Below, piece after piece: positions 35,307-43,901 of a stretch of 64,000 nucleotides of DNA. The stretch lies in assembly GCF_017352375.1 (NCBI RefSeq), contig NZ_JAFEVR010000006.1, positions 248,001 to 312,000 on the forward strand, in the 5' to 3' direction. How positions within the stretch are numbered: the stretch's first letter is position 1; each line of letters begins with the position of its first letter. The notes beneath the pieces were generated by a model. That model saw only the letters and a list, made by a program, of their open reading frames with translations, did not search any database and was not told the DNA's origin. Origin of the DNA: Mycolicibacterium sp. S2-37 (GTDB taxonomy: Bacteria; Actinomycetota; Actinomycetes; Mycobacteriales; Mycobacteriaceae). The position numbers were made by a program, and so were the translations under genes.

Positions 35307-35486
35307 ATATCGTGCAGTCCACGTGCCATCTGAGATGACCAACTCACGCGCTCGCCACGGACTGACGTCCGCTCAATGTCAACAGTCGGATACCAAGCCG
35401 AACCTGCCCGACACTCCCGGCAGCAGCCGTCGGCCGTGGGGCCGGCTGAGCTGTCCGGACGGCAGGCGAGCGCTGCGGTCTGCTGC

Positions 35487-35846
35487 TCAGGACGTCCTCG
35501 TTGATAGAGCTCCAGCCAACCCGTCGAGGACGTCGGCGTTGACGCGGTAGTAGGCCCACTTGCTGCGCTGCTCTCGGCTCACGAGACCGGTGTCGACGAG
35601 CATCTTCATGTGATGGGACACCGTGGGTTGGCTCAGTCCGAGTGGTTCGGTCAGGTCGCATATGCACGCCTCACCGCCCTCTGACGCCGCGATGAGCGAC
35701 ACCAGCTTGACCCGTGCCGGGTCGGCGAGCGCCTTGAACACCGACGCAAGCCGTGCGGCGGCAGCGGTGTCCAGCACGCCGCCCGTCAGAGGCGAGCAGC
35801 ATGCGACCACGTCGCTGGAGTCCAATGGGGCGGTAGCGGTTGCCAT
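35487..35846 (-). CDS. arsR: ArsR-family arsenite-responsive repressor (copy 1)
   Basis: A 119-residue winged-helix repressor; ATG 35846 is chosen, ATG 35855/35858 are alternatives. It carries an N-terminal CC pair (Cys16, Cys17 in VACCSPL) and a CxC in the recognition-helix region (Cys61, Cys63 in GEACICDLTEPLG). This matches the As(III) site architecture known from Corynebacterium glutamicum ArsR, where two N-terminal cysteines join one helix cysteine. LSQPTVSHHMKML is the recognition helix. It diverges from the arsO-like gene, with a palindrome between, and should repress both. The binding metal is inferred as arsenite or antimonite. Confidence 0.88.
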   Translation of the reverse strand: MATATAPLDSSDVVACCSPLTGGVLDTAAAARLASVFKALADPARVKLVSLIAASEGGEACICDLTEPLGLSQPTVSHHMKMLVDTGLVSREQRSKWAYYRVNADVLDGLAGALSTRTS

Positions 35847-35878
35847 GGTTCCCATCATGCCAGACGCATTGACAAGTA

Positions 35879-35890
35879 TCGATGCATCGA
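35879..35890. promoter_or_regulatory. Palindrome TCGATGCATCGA, candidate ArsR operator
   Basis: A perfect 12-bp palindrome between arsR (start 35846) and the divergent flavoprotein gene (start 35930). A CATCGA element also occurs twice in front of the second arsR (41168-41189), so the half-site is shared by both arsenic promoters. Confidence 0.5.
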
Positions 35891-35929
35891 GCACGATCGA
35901 TCGAAGGATGTCGATGAGAGGAGTGGATC

Positions 35930-37279
35930 ATGTCAGAGCTGCCCGTCGTAGTGATCGGGGCCGGACCGTTGGGTTTGGCGGCTGCCGCGCATCTGCTGGA
36001 GCGTGGACTCACACCGTTGGTGTTGGAGGCCGGCGCAGGTCCAGGATCGGCGGTCGAGCAGTGGGAACATGTCCGCACCTTCTCGCCCTGGCCCGAACTG
36101 ATCGACCCCGCGGGTGCCCGGCTGCTCGAGCCGAGGGGTTGGACGGCCGCGGAGGAAGGGTTTCCCACCGGCCGGGAGTGGATCGACAACTACTTGGCGC
36201 CGCTGGCCGACGCCCTGGGCGCGCGGGTCAGTTACGGCACCCGGGTGGAGGCGGTTTCCCGGCTGGGCCGGGATCGGCTGGTCAGCCCGGGCCGTGCCGA
36301 GACGCCGTTCGTGGTGCACGTGAGCAACACTGACGGCACGGAGCGTCGGGTGCAGGGTCGCGCGGTCATCGACGCCTCTGGCACGTGGGGTCAGCCCAAT
36401 CCCGCTGGCGCGGATGGTGTTCCCGCGATCGGGGAACGTGCAGCCTCGACCGCCGGGGTGCTGACCTACGTCCCGCCGACGCCGGCGCAGGCGTCGGCCT
36501 TGGCGGGCAAGCATGTGGTCGTGGTCGGCAGTGGGCACTCGGCGATGACCGCGGTGATCCAGCTCGGCGAAGTGGTGCGCAAGGATCCCTCGACGAGGAT
36601 CACGTGGACGCTTCGCCGGGGGGTCTCCGAGGACACCTTCGGCGGTGGCGCCGCCGACGAACTCCCCGAACGCGGCGCCCTGGGCGTGCGATCGAAGGAA
36701 GCAGTTGAGGCGGGCCGGGTGTCAATGTCGACCGGGTTCCGCACCGAGCGCATCGATCTGGTGGACGGCAGGGCGGTGGTGACCGCTGAGGACGGGCGTA
36801 CATTGCCGCCGGCCGATCACGTGGTGGTCCTGACCGGGTTCCGACCGGACCTGTCCTTCCTGTCGGAGATGCGCATCGAACTGGACCCAATACTGCAGGC
36901 CCCAGTCAACTTGGCCCCGTCGATCGATCCGAACATGCATTCCTGCGGCAGTGTGCTGCCCCATGGTGCTGCCGAACTGGCCCACCCCGAGCCGAACCTG
37001 TACATCGTGGGCATGAAGTCCTACGGGCGGGCACCGACGTTTCTGGCGATGACCGGTTATGAGCAGGTCCGCAGCGTCGCCGCCGAACTCGCCGGCGACC
37101 ACGAGGCCGCACGCCGGGTCGAGCTGACCCTGCCCGATACCGGGGTGTGCAACGGGGCAGGCCTGTTCGACAGCCCTGAAGGCGAGAACGCCGGCGTCGG
37201 GTGCTGCGGGCCGGCGCCGACATCGCAGCCTTCGGCGGTGCAGCCCTCGTCGTTGTCGCTCAACCCCATTGGCGGATGA
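35930..37279 (+). CDS. ArsO-like flavin-dependent monooxygenase/oxidoreductase
   Basis: A 449-residue flavoprotein, ATG 35930 after GAGAGGAG. The FAD Rossmann motif VVIGAGPLGLAAAAHL starts at residue 6 and the second NADPH Rossmann motif VVVVGSGHSAMTAV is near 196, the plan of class B flavin monooxygenases. Its C-terminus has a cysteine tail (VCNGAG, GVGCCGPAP) that could bind arsenic or shuttle thiols. Genes of this type (arsO) recur in ars operons and are thought to oxidise or process organic or inorganic arsenicals; the reaction is not settled. It overlaps the MFS gene by 4 bp. Confidence 0.78.
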   Translation: MSELPVVVIGAGPLGLAAAAHLLERGLTPLVLEAGAGPGSAVEQWEHVRTFSPWPELIDPAGARLLEPRGWTAAEEGFPTGREWIDNYLAPLADALGARVSYGTRVEAVSRLGRDRLVSPGRAETPFVVHVSNTDGTERRVQGRAVIDASGTWGQPNPAGADGVPAIGERAASTAGVLTYVPPTPAQASALAGKHVVVVGSGHSAMTAVIQLGEVVRKDPSTRITWTLRRGVSEDTFGGGAADELPERGALGVRSKEAVEAGRVSMSTGFRTERIDLVDGRAVVTAEDGRTLPPADHVVVLTGFRPDLSFLSEMRIELDPILQAPVNLAPSIDPNMHSCGSVLPHGAAELAHPEPNLYIVGMKSYGRAPTFLAMTGYEQVRSVAAELAGDHEAARRVELTLPDTGVCNGAGLFDSPEGENAGVGCCGPAPTSQPSAVQPSSLSLNPIGG

Positions 37280-38499
37280 CACCGACAGATCCTCCTGCGG
37301 TACCCAGCGCAACCCACGGGCTTCGCTGGGTGCTGCTGACCCTGTGCATCACCGAGATCACCAGCTGGGGCGTGCTCTATTACGCCTTCACCGTGCTCTC
37401 GGGGCAGATCAGCGTCGACACGGGCTGGTCAGCGCCCGCAGTGACCGGGGCATTCTCCACCGGGTTGGTCACCTCGGCGGCGGTGGGCATCCCCGTCGGG
37501 CGGTGGTTGGACCGCGTGGGTCCGCGATGGATCATGACCGCCGGCTCCCTGTTGGGCGCCGTCTCGGTGGTCGCAGTCGTTTCGGCGCCCGATTACGGCT
37601 GGTTCGTCGCGGCGTGGGTCCTGGCCGGGGTGGCGATGAGCGCGGTGTTCTACGCGCCCGCGTTCGCGGCGCTGACCCGGTTCTTCGGCGCCGACGCAGT
37701 ACGCGCACTGACGGTGTTGACGTTGGTCGCGGGTTTCGCCAGCACCGTGTTCGCTCCGCTGACCGCCGCTCTATCGGCCCAGATGAGCTGGCGTCATACC
37801 TATCTCGTGCTGGCCGCAGTGATGGCGGTAGTCACCATTCCCGCGCACTTCTATGGGCTGCGGCGCCCCTGGCCGCCGGTGATTCTCCAGCATCACCACG
37901 TCGAAGCGCCGACCCGCACCGCTCGGAGTTGGCCGTTCCTCGCGCTGGTGGCGGCGTTCGCGCTGGCCGGGCTGGCGTCGTATGCGGTGATCGCCAATCT
38001 GGTCCCGTTGATGAGCCAGCGCGGCATCAGTACCGGCGCCGCCGCGGTCGCGCTCGGCCTGGGCGGCGCCGGTCAGGTGCTGGGTCGCCTGGGCTACCAC
38101 ACACTTGTACGCCGCGTCGGTGTCGTGCCCCGCACGGTGATCATCATGGCTGGTGTCGCGGTCACCACCGCGCTGCTCGGGGTGTTCAGCGGATTTGCGG
38201 CGTTGGTGGCGGTGGCCATCGGTGCCGGGGTGATGCGCGGCATCATGACGCTGCTGCAGGCCACCGCGGTCACCGAGCGTTGGGGCGCAACGCACTACGG
38301 CCAGCTCAGCGGCATCCTGAACGCACCGGTCATGATCGCCACCGCGGTCGGTCCATTCGTCGGCGCGGCCCTGGCCAGCCTGCTGGGCGGGTACGCCGCG
38401 ATGTTCGTTGCCCTCGGTGCGATCGCCGGCGCCGGGGCGCTGGTGGCGGCGGCCACCCGGCCCCGGGTTCAGACACCCGCGCCGATCGTCCGGGGGTAA
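37276..38499 (+). CDS. MFS transporter of the arsenic locus (ArsK/ArsJ-like)
   Basis: A 407-residue 12-helix MFS protein, ATG 37276 in an ATGA overlap. The first helix TEITSWGVLYYAFTVLSG and GRWLDRVGPRWIMTAGSLLG (loop 2-3 motif) are clear. Co-translation with the arsO-like flavoprotein and the divergent arsR point to export of an arsenical product. ArsK effluxes trivalent arsenicals and ArsJ exports 1-arseno-3-phosphoglycerate; no GAPDH gene is nearby, so ArsJ is less likely. Substrate is inferred. Confidence 0.8.
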   Translation: MTPTDPPAVPSATHGLRWVLLTLCITEITSWGVLYYAFTVLSGQISVDTGWSAPAVTGAFSTGLVTSAAVGIPVGRWLDRVGPRWIMTAGSLLGAVSVVAVVSAPDYGWFVAAWVLAGVAMSAVFYAPAFAALTRFFGADAVRALTVLTLVAGFASTVFAPLTAALSAQMSWRHTYLVLAAVMAVVTIPAHFYGLRRPWPPVILQHHHVEAPTRTARSWPFLALVAAFALAGLASYAVIANLVPLMSQRGISTGAAAVALGLGGAGQVLGRLGYHTLVRRVGVVPRTVIIMAGVAVTTALLGVFSGFAALVAVAIGAGVMRGIMTLLQATAVTERWGATHYGQLSGILNAPVMIATAVGPFVGAALASLLGGYAAMFVALGAIAGAGALVAAATRPRVQTPAPIVRG

Positions 38500-38566
38500 C
38501 CGCGTGCGCAGCCACTGGCTGATCAGGTGTCCCAGGGGCGGCTGAACGCCTTCGCCCCGGTTGGCG

Positions 38567-38995
38567 TCAGCCGATGGCGTCGGTGAGCGTTGTGTGCAGG
38601 CGCTGCACACGGGCGGTGATGTCGTCACGGACCAGGCGCATGCGCTCGAGGCCGTCGATGCCGCGGTCGGAGGGTTCGTCGGTGTCCCAGTTCTCCATCC
38701 GGGTTCCCGGCAACGGATCGAGCCGGGCTTCCCGGCCGAGGGTGACCACCAGGTCGACGTTGCGGGCCAGCTCGTAGTCCACCGGCTTGGGTATTTCGCT
38801 GGTGATGTCGACACCCACCTCGAGTAGGGCTTGGGCGGACAGGTCGTTGACCGCAGTGCCGGGTTTGGTGCCGGCCGAATGCACGGTCACGGTGTCGCCG
38901 GCGATTCGGCGCATGAGACCGGCGGCCATCTGCGATTTGCCGCCGTTCTTGACGCAGACGAACAACACGGATGGTTTCGGGGAGTCGGTAGTCAT
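38567..38995 (-). CDS. arsC: Arsenate reductase, LMW-PTP fold, lysine-variant P-loop
   Basis: A 142-residue protein of the low-molecular-weight phosphatase/ArsC fold. The P-loop is CVKNGGKSQ (Cys14): the usual CX5R arginine is lysine (Lys20). The acid loop DTDEPSD and HSAGTKPG are present. Corynebacterial ArsC1'-type proteins share the CxxNGGKS pattern and are linked to mycothiol/mycoredoxin-coupled arsenate reduction. It is last in the arsR2-acr3-arsC-arsC operon. ATG 38995 is chosen; TTG 39004 overlaps the previous stop and would couple translation. Confidence 0.85.
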   Translation of the reverse strand: MTTDSPKPSVLFVCVKNGGKSQMAAGLMRRIAGDTVTVHSAGTKPGTAVNDLSAQALLEVGVDITSEIPKPVDYELARNVDLVVTLGREARLDPLPGTRMENWDTDEPSDRGIDGLERMRLVRDDITARVQRLHTTLTDAIG

Positions 38996-39000
38996 CGGGG

Positions 39001-39672
39001 TCAAACCCGGCGGGCAGTGACGTTGAGTTCGGTGAGCAGCCGGCGGACGCGTTCTTCGATGTCATCGCGGATCGGGCGGACCGCGGCGACGTCCTGGCCT
39101 GCCGGGTCGGGCAGGTCCCAGTTCTCGTAGCGCTTGCCAGGAAAGATCGGGCAGGCGTCTCCGCAGCCCATGGTGATCACGACATCTGCAGCCTGGACGA
39201 TTTCGTCGGTCCAGGGTTTGGGGAACTCGCCGGTGATGTCGATGCCGACTTCGGCCATCGCCGCGATCGCGGCGGGATTGATGGCGTGGCCGGGTTCTGA
39301 GCCCCCCGACCAGGCCACGGCGTCGTCGCCGGCAAGGTGGCAGAAGAATCCCAGCGCCATCTGGGAACGGCCCGCGTTGTGGGTGCACAGGAACAGCACG
39401 GTGGGTTTGCCGTCGCTGATCTTGCCTTCGACCCGGGCCAGGGCGTGCAGGCGCTGTCGGGCGAATCGCTCAGCCAGCAGCGGCAGGAAGTTGGCGACGG
39501 TTGCGCGGCCGGCGAACTGGTCATACGAGGTGTGCAGGAACCGTTCGATGGTCTCGATGCCGAAGCTGTCGCCGAAGTCGCGATCCAATCGGGTGGCCGC
39601 CGTCGTGAGCGCGTGCTGTTGATCGATGGACAGGTCGCGGTGTGGGCGCAGGGCGGCGGGGCTGTCGAACAT
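39001..39672 (-). CDS. arsC: Arsenate reductase with N-terminal helical domain
   Basis: A 223-residue protein. Residues 1-85 form an all-helical domain (LDRDFGDSFGIETIERFLHTS) seen in actinobacterial ArsC proteins, of unknown role. Residues 90-223 are the LMW-PTP-type reductase with canonical CTHNAGRSQMA (Cys96, CX5R) and acid loop DLPDPAG. It reduces arsenate to arsenite using cellular thiols, probably mycothiol. It starts 4 bp after acr3 and reads into the second arsC. The pair may differ in thiol partner. Confidence 0.9.
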   Translation of the reverse strand: MFDSPAALRPHRDLSIDQQHALTTAATRLDRDFGDSFGIETIERFLHTSYDQFAGRATVANFLPLLAERFARQRLHALARVEGKISDGKPTVLFLCTHNAGRSQMALGFFCHLAGDDAVAWSGGSEPGHAINPAAIAAMAEVGIDITGEFPKPWTDEIVQAADVVITMGCGDACPIFPGKRYENWDLPDPAGQDVAAVRPIRDDIEERVRRLLTELNVTARRV

Positions 39673-39676
39673 GCTG

Positions 39677-40795
39677 TTACGACTCCTTTGTCGTGGACAA
39701 GTGAACTGCGGCGGGTGCGGTGGTCTGGTCTCGGAAGCGTCGGCGCAGCGCCAGCGACACGTACACCAGGGCAACCAGGACCGGGACCTCGATGAGCGGG
39801 CCGACGACTCCGGCCAGGGCCTGTCCGGAGGTGGCGCCGTAGGTGGCGATCGCGACGGCGATGGCCAACTCGAAGTTGTTGCCCGCCGCGGTGAACGCCA
39901 GGGTGGTGGTGCGCTGATATCCCAGGCCGATCGCGGCGCCGAGCAGATAGCCCCCGCCCCACATGATCGCGAAATACGCCAGCAACGGAAGGGCTATGCG
40001 CACCACGTCGAGCGGTTGGCTGGTGATCTGTTCACCTTGCAGCGCAAAGAGAATGACGATGGTGAACAGCAGTCCGTAGAGCGCCCACGGCCCGATCCGG
40101 GGCAGGAACGTGCTCTCGTACCACTCGCGGCCCTTGGCCTTTTCGCCGAGCCGCCGTGAAAGGTAGCCGGCCAGCAGCGGAATGCCGAGAAAGATCAGCA
40201 CCGACTTGGCGATCTCCCACGCGGACGTGCTGATGATGGTCTGCTCCAGGCCCAGCCAGCCGGGCAGCACCGACAGATAGAACCAGCCGAGCACGGCGAA
40301 CATGACGACCTGGAAGATCGAATTCAGCGCGACCAACACAGCGGCGGCTTCACGGTCGCCGCACGCCAGGTCGTTCCAGATGATCACCATGGCGATGCAG
40401 CGGGCGAGCCCGACGATGATCAGCCCGGTGCGATATTCAGGTAGGTCGGGCAGCATCAGCCAGGCCAGCGCGAACATCAGCGCCGGCCCGAACACCCAGT
40501 TCAAGAACAGCGAACTGAGCAGCAGTTTCCGGTCGCCGGTCACCGTGTCGAGGCGGTCGTAGCGCACCTTCGCCAGCACCGGATACATCATGATCAACAA
40601 GCCGAGGGCGATCGGCAACGAAATGCCGTCGATCTGAACGCCGTTCAGCGCCGTGTTCATGCCCGGCACCCAGCGCCCGAGCAGCAGCCCGGCGGCCATG
40701 GCGACACCGATCCACACCGGCAAGAACCGGTCCAGGGTGGACAACCTGCCCACGACCGCCGCCGGGGCCGAAGCCGACATCGTCGTCTCGGTCAT
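39677..40795 (-). CDS. acr3: ACR3-family arsenite efflux permease
   Basis: A 372-residue, about 10-helix membrane protein, ATG 40795 in an ATGA overlap with arsR2. The family-defining ARCIAMVIIWNDLACGD holds the essential cysteine (Cys133), and GNNFELAIAVAIATYG holds the conserved glutamate of helix 9/10. ACR3 exports arsenite thiolate-free using proton motive force. It acts after ArsC reduces arsenate, so the operon is self-contained for arsenate resistance. Confidence 0.94.
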   Translation of the reverse strand: MTETTMSASAPAAVVGRLSTLDRFLPVWIGVAMAAGLLLGRWVPGMNTALNGVQIDGISLPIALGLLIMMYPVLAKVRYDRLDTVTGDRKLLLSSLFLNWVFGPALMFALAWLMLPDLPEYRTGLIIVGLARCIAMVIIWNDLACGDREAAAVLVALNSIFQVVMFAVLGWFYLSVLPGWLGLEQTIISTSAWEIAKSVLIFLGIPLLAGYLSRRLGEKAKGREWYESTFLPRIGPWALYGLLFTIVILFALQGEQITSQPLDVVRIALPLLAYFAIMWGGGYLLGAAIGLGYQRTTTLAFTAAGNNFELAIAVAIATYGATSGQALAGVVGPLIEVPVLVALVYVSLALRRRFRDQTTAPAAVHLSTTKES

Positions 40796-41166
40796 GCCGT
40801 CGCCCCTGCCAGCGCTACGGTGTTGAGATCCAGCAGCGCCGAGATCTCGCGTAGCGCCTCTGGGATCACGGCGTAGTAAACCCACGACGCCCGACGCTCA
40901 GAGGTCAACAAGCCGGCGTCGCGCAGCACCTTGAGGTGGTGCGACACCGTGGGCTGCGAGACATCGATGTCTCCGGAGATGTCGCAGACGCAGGCCTCCC
41001 CGCCGGCATGGCTGGCGATGGCGCTGAAGAGGCGCAACCGCACCGGGTCCGCCAGCGCCTTCAGCTTCTTGGCCATCTCGACGGCCGCCGGCGCAGTCAG
41101 TGGCTCGCGTAACAGCGGCGGCGTCATGCAGCAGGCGTCTGCCGCAGCGCCCTGTGGATTCGACAT
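40792..41166 (-). CDS. arsR: ArsR-family arsenite-responsive repressor (copy 2)
   Basis: A 124-residue repressor, ATG 41166. Like copy 1 it has an N-terminal CC (Cys12, Cys13 in ADACCMTPP) and CxC (Cys59, Cys61 in GEACVCDISG), with recognition helix DVSQPTVSHHLKVL. It heads the arsR2-acr3-arsC-arsC operon. The very short space between the CATCGA elements and the ATG suggests a short or absent leader. The two ArsR copies share architecture but are clearly different in sequence, so they are not a recent duplication. Confidence 0.9.
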   Translation of the reverse strand: MSNPQGAAADACCMTPPLLREPLTAPAAVEMAKKLKALADPVRLRLFSAIASHAGGEACVCDISGDIDVSQPTVSHHLKVLRDAGLLTSERRASWVYYAVIPEALREISALLDLNTVALAGATA

Positions 41167-41167
41167 A

Positions 41168-41189
41168 CATCGATATTGACAGCCATCGA
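41168..41189. promoter_or_regulatory. CATCGA direct repeats, candidate ArsR2 operator
   Basis: CATCGA at 41168-41173 and again at 41184-41189, 16 bp apart, immediately before the arsR2 ATG. The reverse complement TCGATG is half of the palindrome in front of arsR copy 1. This is a motif match by eye only. Confidence 0.4.
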
Positions 41190-41233
41190 ATCACGGTGCA
41201 AACCAACGATCGGTGAACGAGCTGCAGTACAGA

Positions 41234-41265
41234 GGCGGGCCCGTCGACATCATGACGGGCCCGCC
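41234..41265. terminator. Orphan 12-bp GC-rich hairpin
   Basis: GGCGGGCCCGTC and GACGGGCCCGCC form a perfect 12-bp stem around the loop GACATCAT. It lies between two divergent genes (arsR2 leftward, lipoprotein rightward), so no annotated transcript should end here. It may be a relic of a lost gene, the end of an unannotated small RNA, or a leader structure of the lipoprotein mRNA. Confidence 0.7.
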
Positions 41266-41384
41266 TTCGTGCGTCTCGATCAGGTAAGGGGGCTGTTCGA
41301 GGTCGCACACACAGAATCGCCGCCGCCGCTCTACGGATTCTTGGCGGATTCTTGGCGCCGCCCTCCGGCCGTACGCTGAGGCGC

Positions 41385-41867
41385 ATGCGGCTACCCCTGG
41401 CAGTACTGGCAACAGCGGGCCTGATCGTGGCCGGATGCGGGTGGAGCCCACCCGGTGCGCCACCGCCGAAGGCCGACACCTGCACCCCCGCCGACGGGCC
41501 CACGCCCGACACCGTTCAGCGCGAGATCAACGCCACCGCGACCACGTCCGGGCCCTGGGCCGAGGTCGCGCGCGGCCACACCCTGAACTGCACGCTCCAC
41601 TGGGTGCAGATCGCCCCGACCGAGCAGCAGCCCGACAGCCCGCAACAGGTGCTGTTCTTCGACCGGAACACGCCGCTGGGCCCCGCCACCCCTGCGCCGC
41701 GGCCCTATGTCTCCGTGCTGACCGGCGGCGAGGACACCGTGCAGGTGCAGTACCAGTGGCGCCAGGGCGACGAAGCGCCGTGCTGCCCGACGGGCATCGG
41801 CACCGTGCGGTTCCGCATCGGGCAGGACGGCACGCTCGAGGCCTTGGACCCGATCCCGAACTCCTAG
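41385..41867 (+). CDS. LppP/LprE-family lipoprotein
   Basis: A 160-residue lipoprotein, ATG 41385. Signal peptide with lipobox GLIVAGC (lipidated Cys about residue 19). The mature domain has the family pattern: DTCTPADG near the start, LNCTLHWVQI, a central VLFFDRNTPLGPATP and paired cysteines APCCPTGIGTVRF near the end. LppP/LprE proteins sit on the outer face of the plasma membrane in mycobacteria; their role is unknown. The stop overlaps that of the convergent acyl-CoA dehydrogenase gene in a CTAG. Confidence 0.82.
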   Translation: MRLPLAVLATAGLIVAGCGWSPPGAPPPKADTCTPADGPTPDTVQREINATATTSGPWAEVARGHTLNCTLHWVQIAPTEQQPDSPQQVLFFDRNTPLGPATPAPRPYVSVLTGGEDTVQVQYQWRQGDEAPCCPTGIGTVRFRIGQDGTLEALDPIPNS

Positions 41868-43801
41868 GCCGGCCCGGCGGTCAACAGCTCCTTCGGATCC
41901 ATCATCGCTGCGTAGCGCAGCTGTTCGGGGATCCCGAAACCGTCGACGAGCAGCTCGGCGTACGGCCGCAGATTGCGGCAGCGCTCGTTGATGCCGCTGG
42001 TGACCCGCTTGGCCCGCTCCGTGGACAAAAAGCGGTGTTCGACGAAGAACGCCTTGTCGTCCTCGATGACCGACAGCGCGTAGAGGTCGCACACCAGGTC
42101 GAGGATGCGCCTGGCCTCCTCGTCCTCACAGGCGTCGATGCCTGCGACGAACGCCTCCAGGATGACCCGGTCGATGTGGGCGCGGGCGGCGTGCAGCACG
42201 TGGTCCTGCACCGAATTGAACGCGTCGAATGCGCTCATCTCCTTGGACCGGCGCTGCAGCCGGCGGGCCACCGTCGAGATCAGGTATTCCTCGCGGTCCT
42301 CGAACATCTGCACCTGGGTGCCGCGGTTGAAGAGGCTTCCCTCTTCCTCGTTGTCCTGGCGGGTGTCGAGGATCGTCTGCATGATCGTCTCTGCGGCAGT
42401 GCGTTTGAGCACGCGCTCGCCGGCGAAGTTGGCGGCGAAACGCACCCACTCCACCGGGCTCATGCCCTTGACGTCGTCGGCGTAAGCGGTGAGCAGCTCC
42501 TTGGCGACCAGCTGGGTCAGCACGTGATTGTCGCCCTCGAACGTGGTGAACACGTCGATGTCCCCGCGCAGGCCGATCAGCCGGTTCTCCGCGAGATATC
42601 CGGCGCCGCCGCAGGCTTCACGCGCCTCCTGGATCGCCCGGCTGGCATGCCAGGTGTTGGCGGCCTTGAGGCCGGCCGCGCGCGCCTCGAGCTCGCGCTG
42701 CTCCTCGGCGTCGGGGTCGTCGGCACTCTGCAGCTCGTGGCACTTGGCCACGAGCTCGTTCTGCGCGAACTGCAGGGCGTAGGACCGGGCAATGAGCGGC
42801 AGCAGCCGACGCTGGTGCACCAGGTAGTCCATGATCAGCACCTCGTCACCGTCGGGTGCGGAGAACTGCTTGCGCTGCAACGCATACCGGGTGGCGATGT
42901 CGAGGGCGACCCGCGCTGCGGCGGCACCACTGCCGCCGACGGTGACCCGGCCGCGGATGAGTGTGCCGAGCATTGTGAAGAACCGCCGGCTGGGATTCTC
43001 GATGGGTGAGGTGTAGGTGCCGTCCTCGGCGACGTCACCGTAGCGGTTGAGCAGGTTCTCCCGCGGCACCCGCACGTTGTCGAAGACGATGCGGCCGTTG
43101 TCCACACCGGGCAGGCCGCCCTTGTAGTCACAGTCCGAGGTGGTGATCCCCGGCAGGTCGTTGCCGTTCTCGTCGCGGATCGGCACCAGCACGCAGTGCA
43201 CGCCGTGGCCGACCTCTTCGCCGTCGACCTCGGTGATCAACTGCGCGAAAACCGCTGCCATGCGGGCGGTCTGGGCGGCGCCGCCGATGTAGTCCTTGCG
43301 CGCGGTCGGGGTGGGGGAGTTGACGACGAACTCGCCGGTGGACTTGTCGTAGGTCGCCGTGGTCTCCAGGGACTGGACGTCGCTGCCGTGACCGGTCTCG
43401 GTCATCGCGAAACAGCCGAGCAGATCGCAGTCGATGATGCGCTTGACGTACTGCTCGTGGTGGCGTTCGGTGCCGAGGTTCTCCACCGCACCGCCGAACA
43501 GGCCCCACTGCACACCGGCCTTGACCATCAGGGACAGGTCGCTCATCGCGAGCATCTCGATCTGGGTGATCGCGGCACCGACGTTGCCGTTGCCGCCGTG
43601 TTCCTTGGCGAACCCGTCCTCGGCAGCGCCCTCGGCGGCCATGATCCGCAACTGTTCGTTCACCTTGGTCCGGGCGATGACCGTGTTGGGGGTGTAGTGC
43701 GGTTTGAAGACCTCATGGGACAGCTTGTCCCGCATGTCGTTCTTCACGTCGCGCCAGCGCCCGTCGAGCGCGTTTCTCAGATGCTCCGCAGTGGTGGTCA
43801 T
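41864..43801 (-). CDS. Large acyl-CoA dehydrogenase/oxidase-like protein
   Basis: A 645-residue member of the acyl-CoA dehydrogenase superfamily, longer than standard FadE proteins (about 380-400) and closer in plan to acyl-CoA oxidases. FAD/substrate region: GCFAMTETGHGSDVQSLETTATYD; a GNNGGAGYLAEN-like EACGGAGYLAENRL; and the catalytic glutamate in VFTTFEGDNHVLTQ. The C-terminal 200 residues form a helical ACOX-type domain. It would introduce a trans-2 double bond in a long-chain acyl-CoA, passing electrons to ETF or O2. Single gene, ATG 43801. Confidence 0.87.
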   Translation of the reverse strand: MTTTAEHLRNALDGRWRDVKNDMRDKLSHEVFKPHYTPNTVIARTKVNEQLRIMAAEGAAEDGFAKEHGGNGNVGAAITQIEMLAMSDLSLMVKAGVQWGLFGGAVENLGTERHHEQYVKRIIDCDLLGCFAMTETGHGSDVQSLETTATYDKSTGEFVVNSPTPTARKDYIGGAAQTARMAAVFAQLITEVDGEEVGHGVHCVLVPIRDENGNDLPGITTSDCDYKGGLPGVDNGRIVFDNVRVPRENLLNRYGDVAEDGTYTSPIENPSRRFFTMLGTLIRGRVTVGGSGAAAARVALDIATRYALQRKQFSAPDGDEVLIMDYLVHQRRLLPLIARSYALQFAQNELVAKCHELQSADDPDAEEQRELEARAAGLKAANTWHASRAIQEAREACGGAGYLAENRLIGLRGDIDVFTTFEGDNHVLTQLVAKELLTAYADDVKGMSPVEWVRFAANFAGERVLKRTAAETIMQTILDTRQDNEEEGSLFNRGTQVQMFEDREEYLISTVARRLQRRSKEMSAFDAFNSVQDHVLHAARAHIDRVILEAFVAGIDACEDEEARRILDLVCDLYALSVIEDDKAFFVEHRFLSTERAKRVTSGINERCRNLRPYAELLVDGFGIPEQLRYAAMMDPKELLTAGPA

Positions 43802-43901
43802 ACTCGACGGTAACCCGCCACCCGCTCCCGGAAACTGTGATGTCGCAAACCCAGGGTCACCTCACCGGGATCCGCCCCGCGGGCGGGCGTTCAATACCCT
43901 C

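Noticed and set aside
41334-41355. Tandem 11-bp repeat CGGATTCTTGG as a repeat element or operator
   Set aside because: Only two copies and none elsewhere in the window; noted with the hairpin but not strong enough alone.
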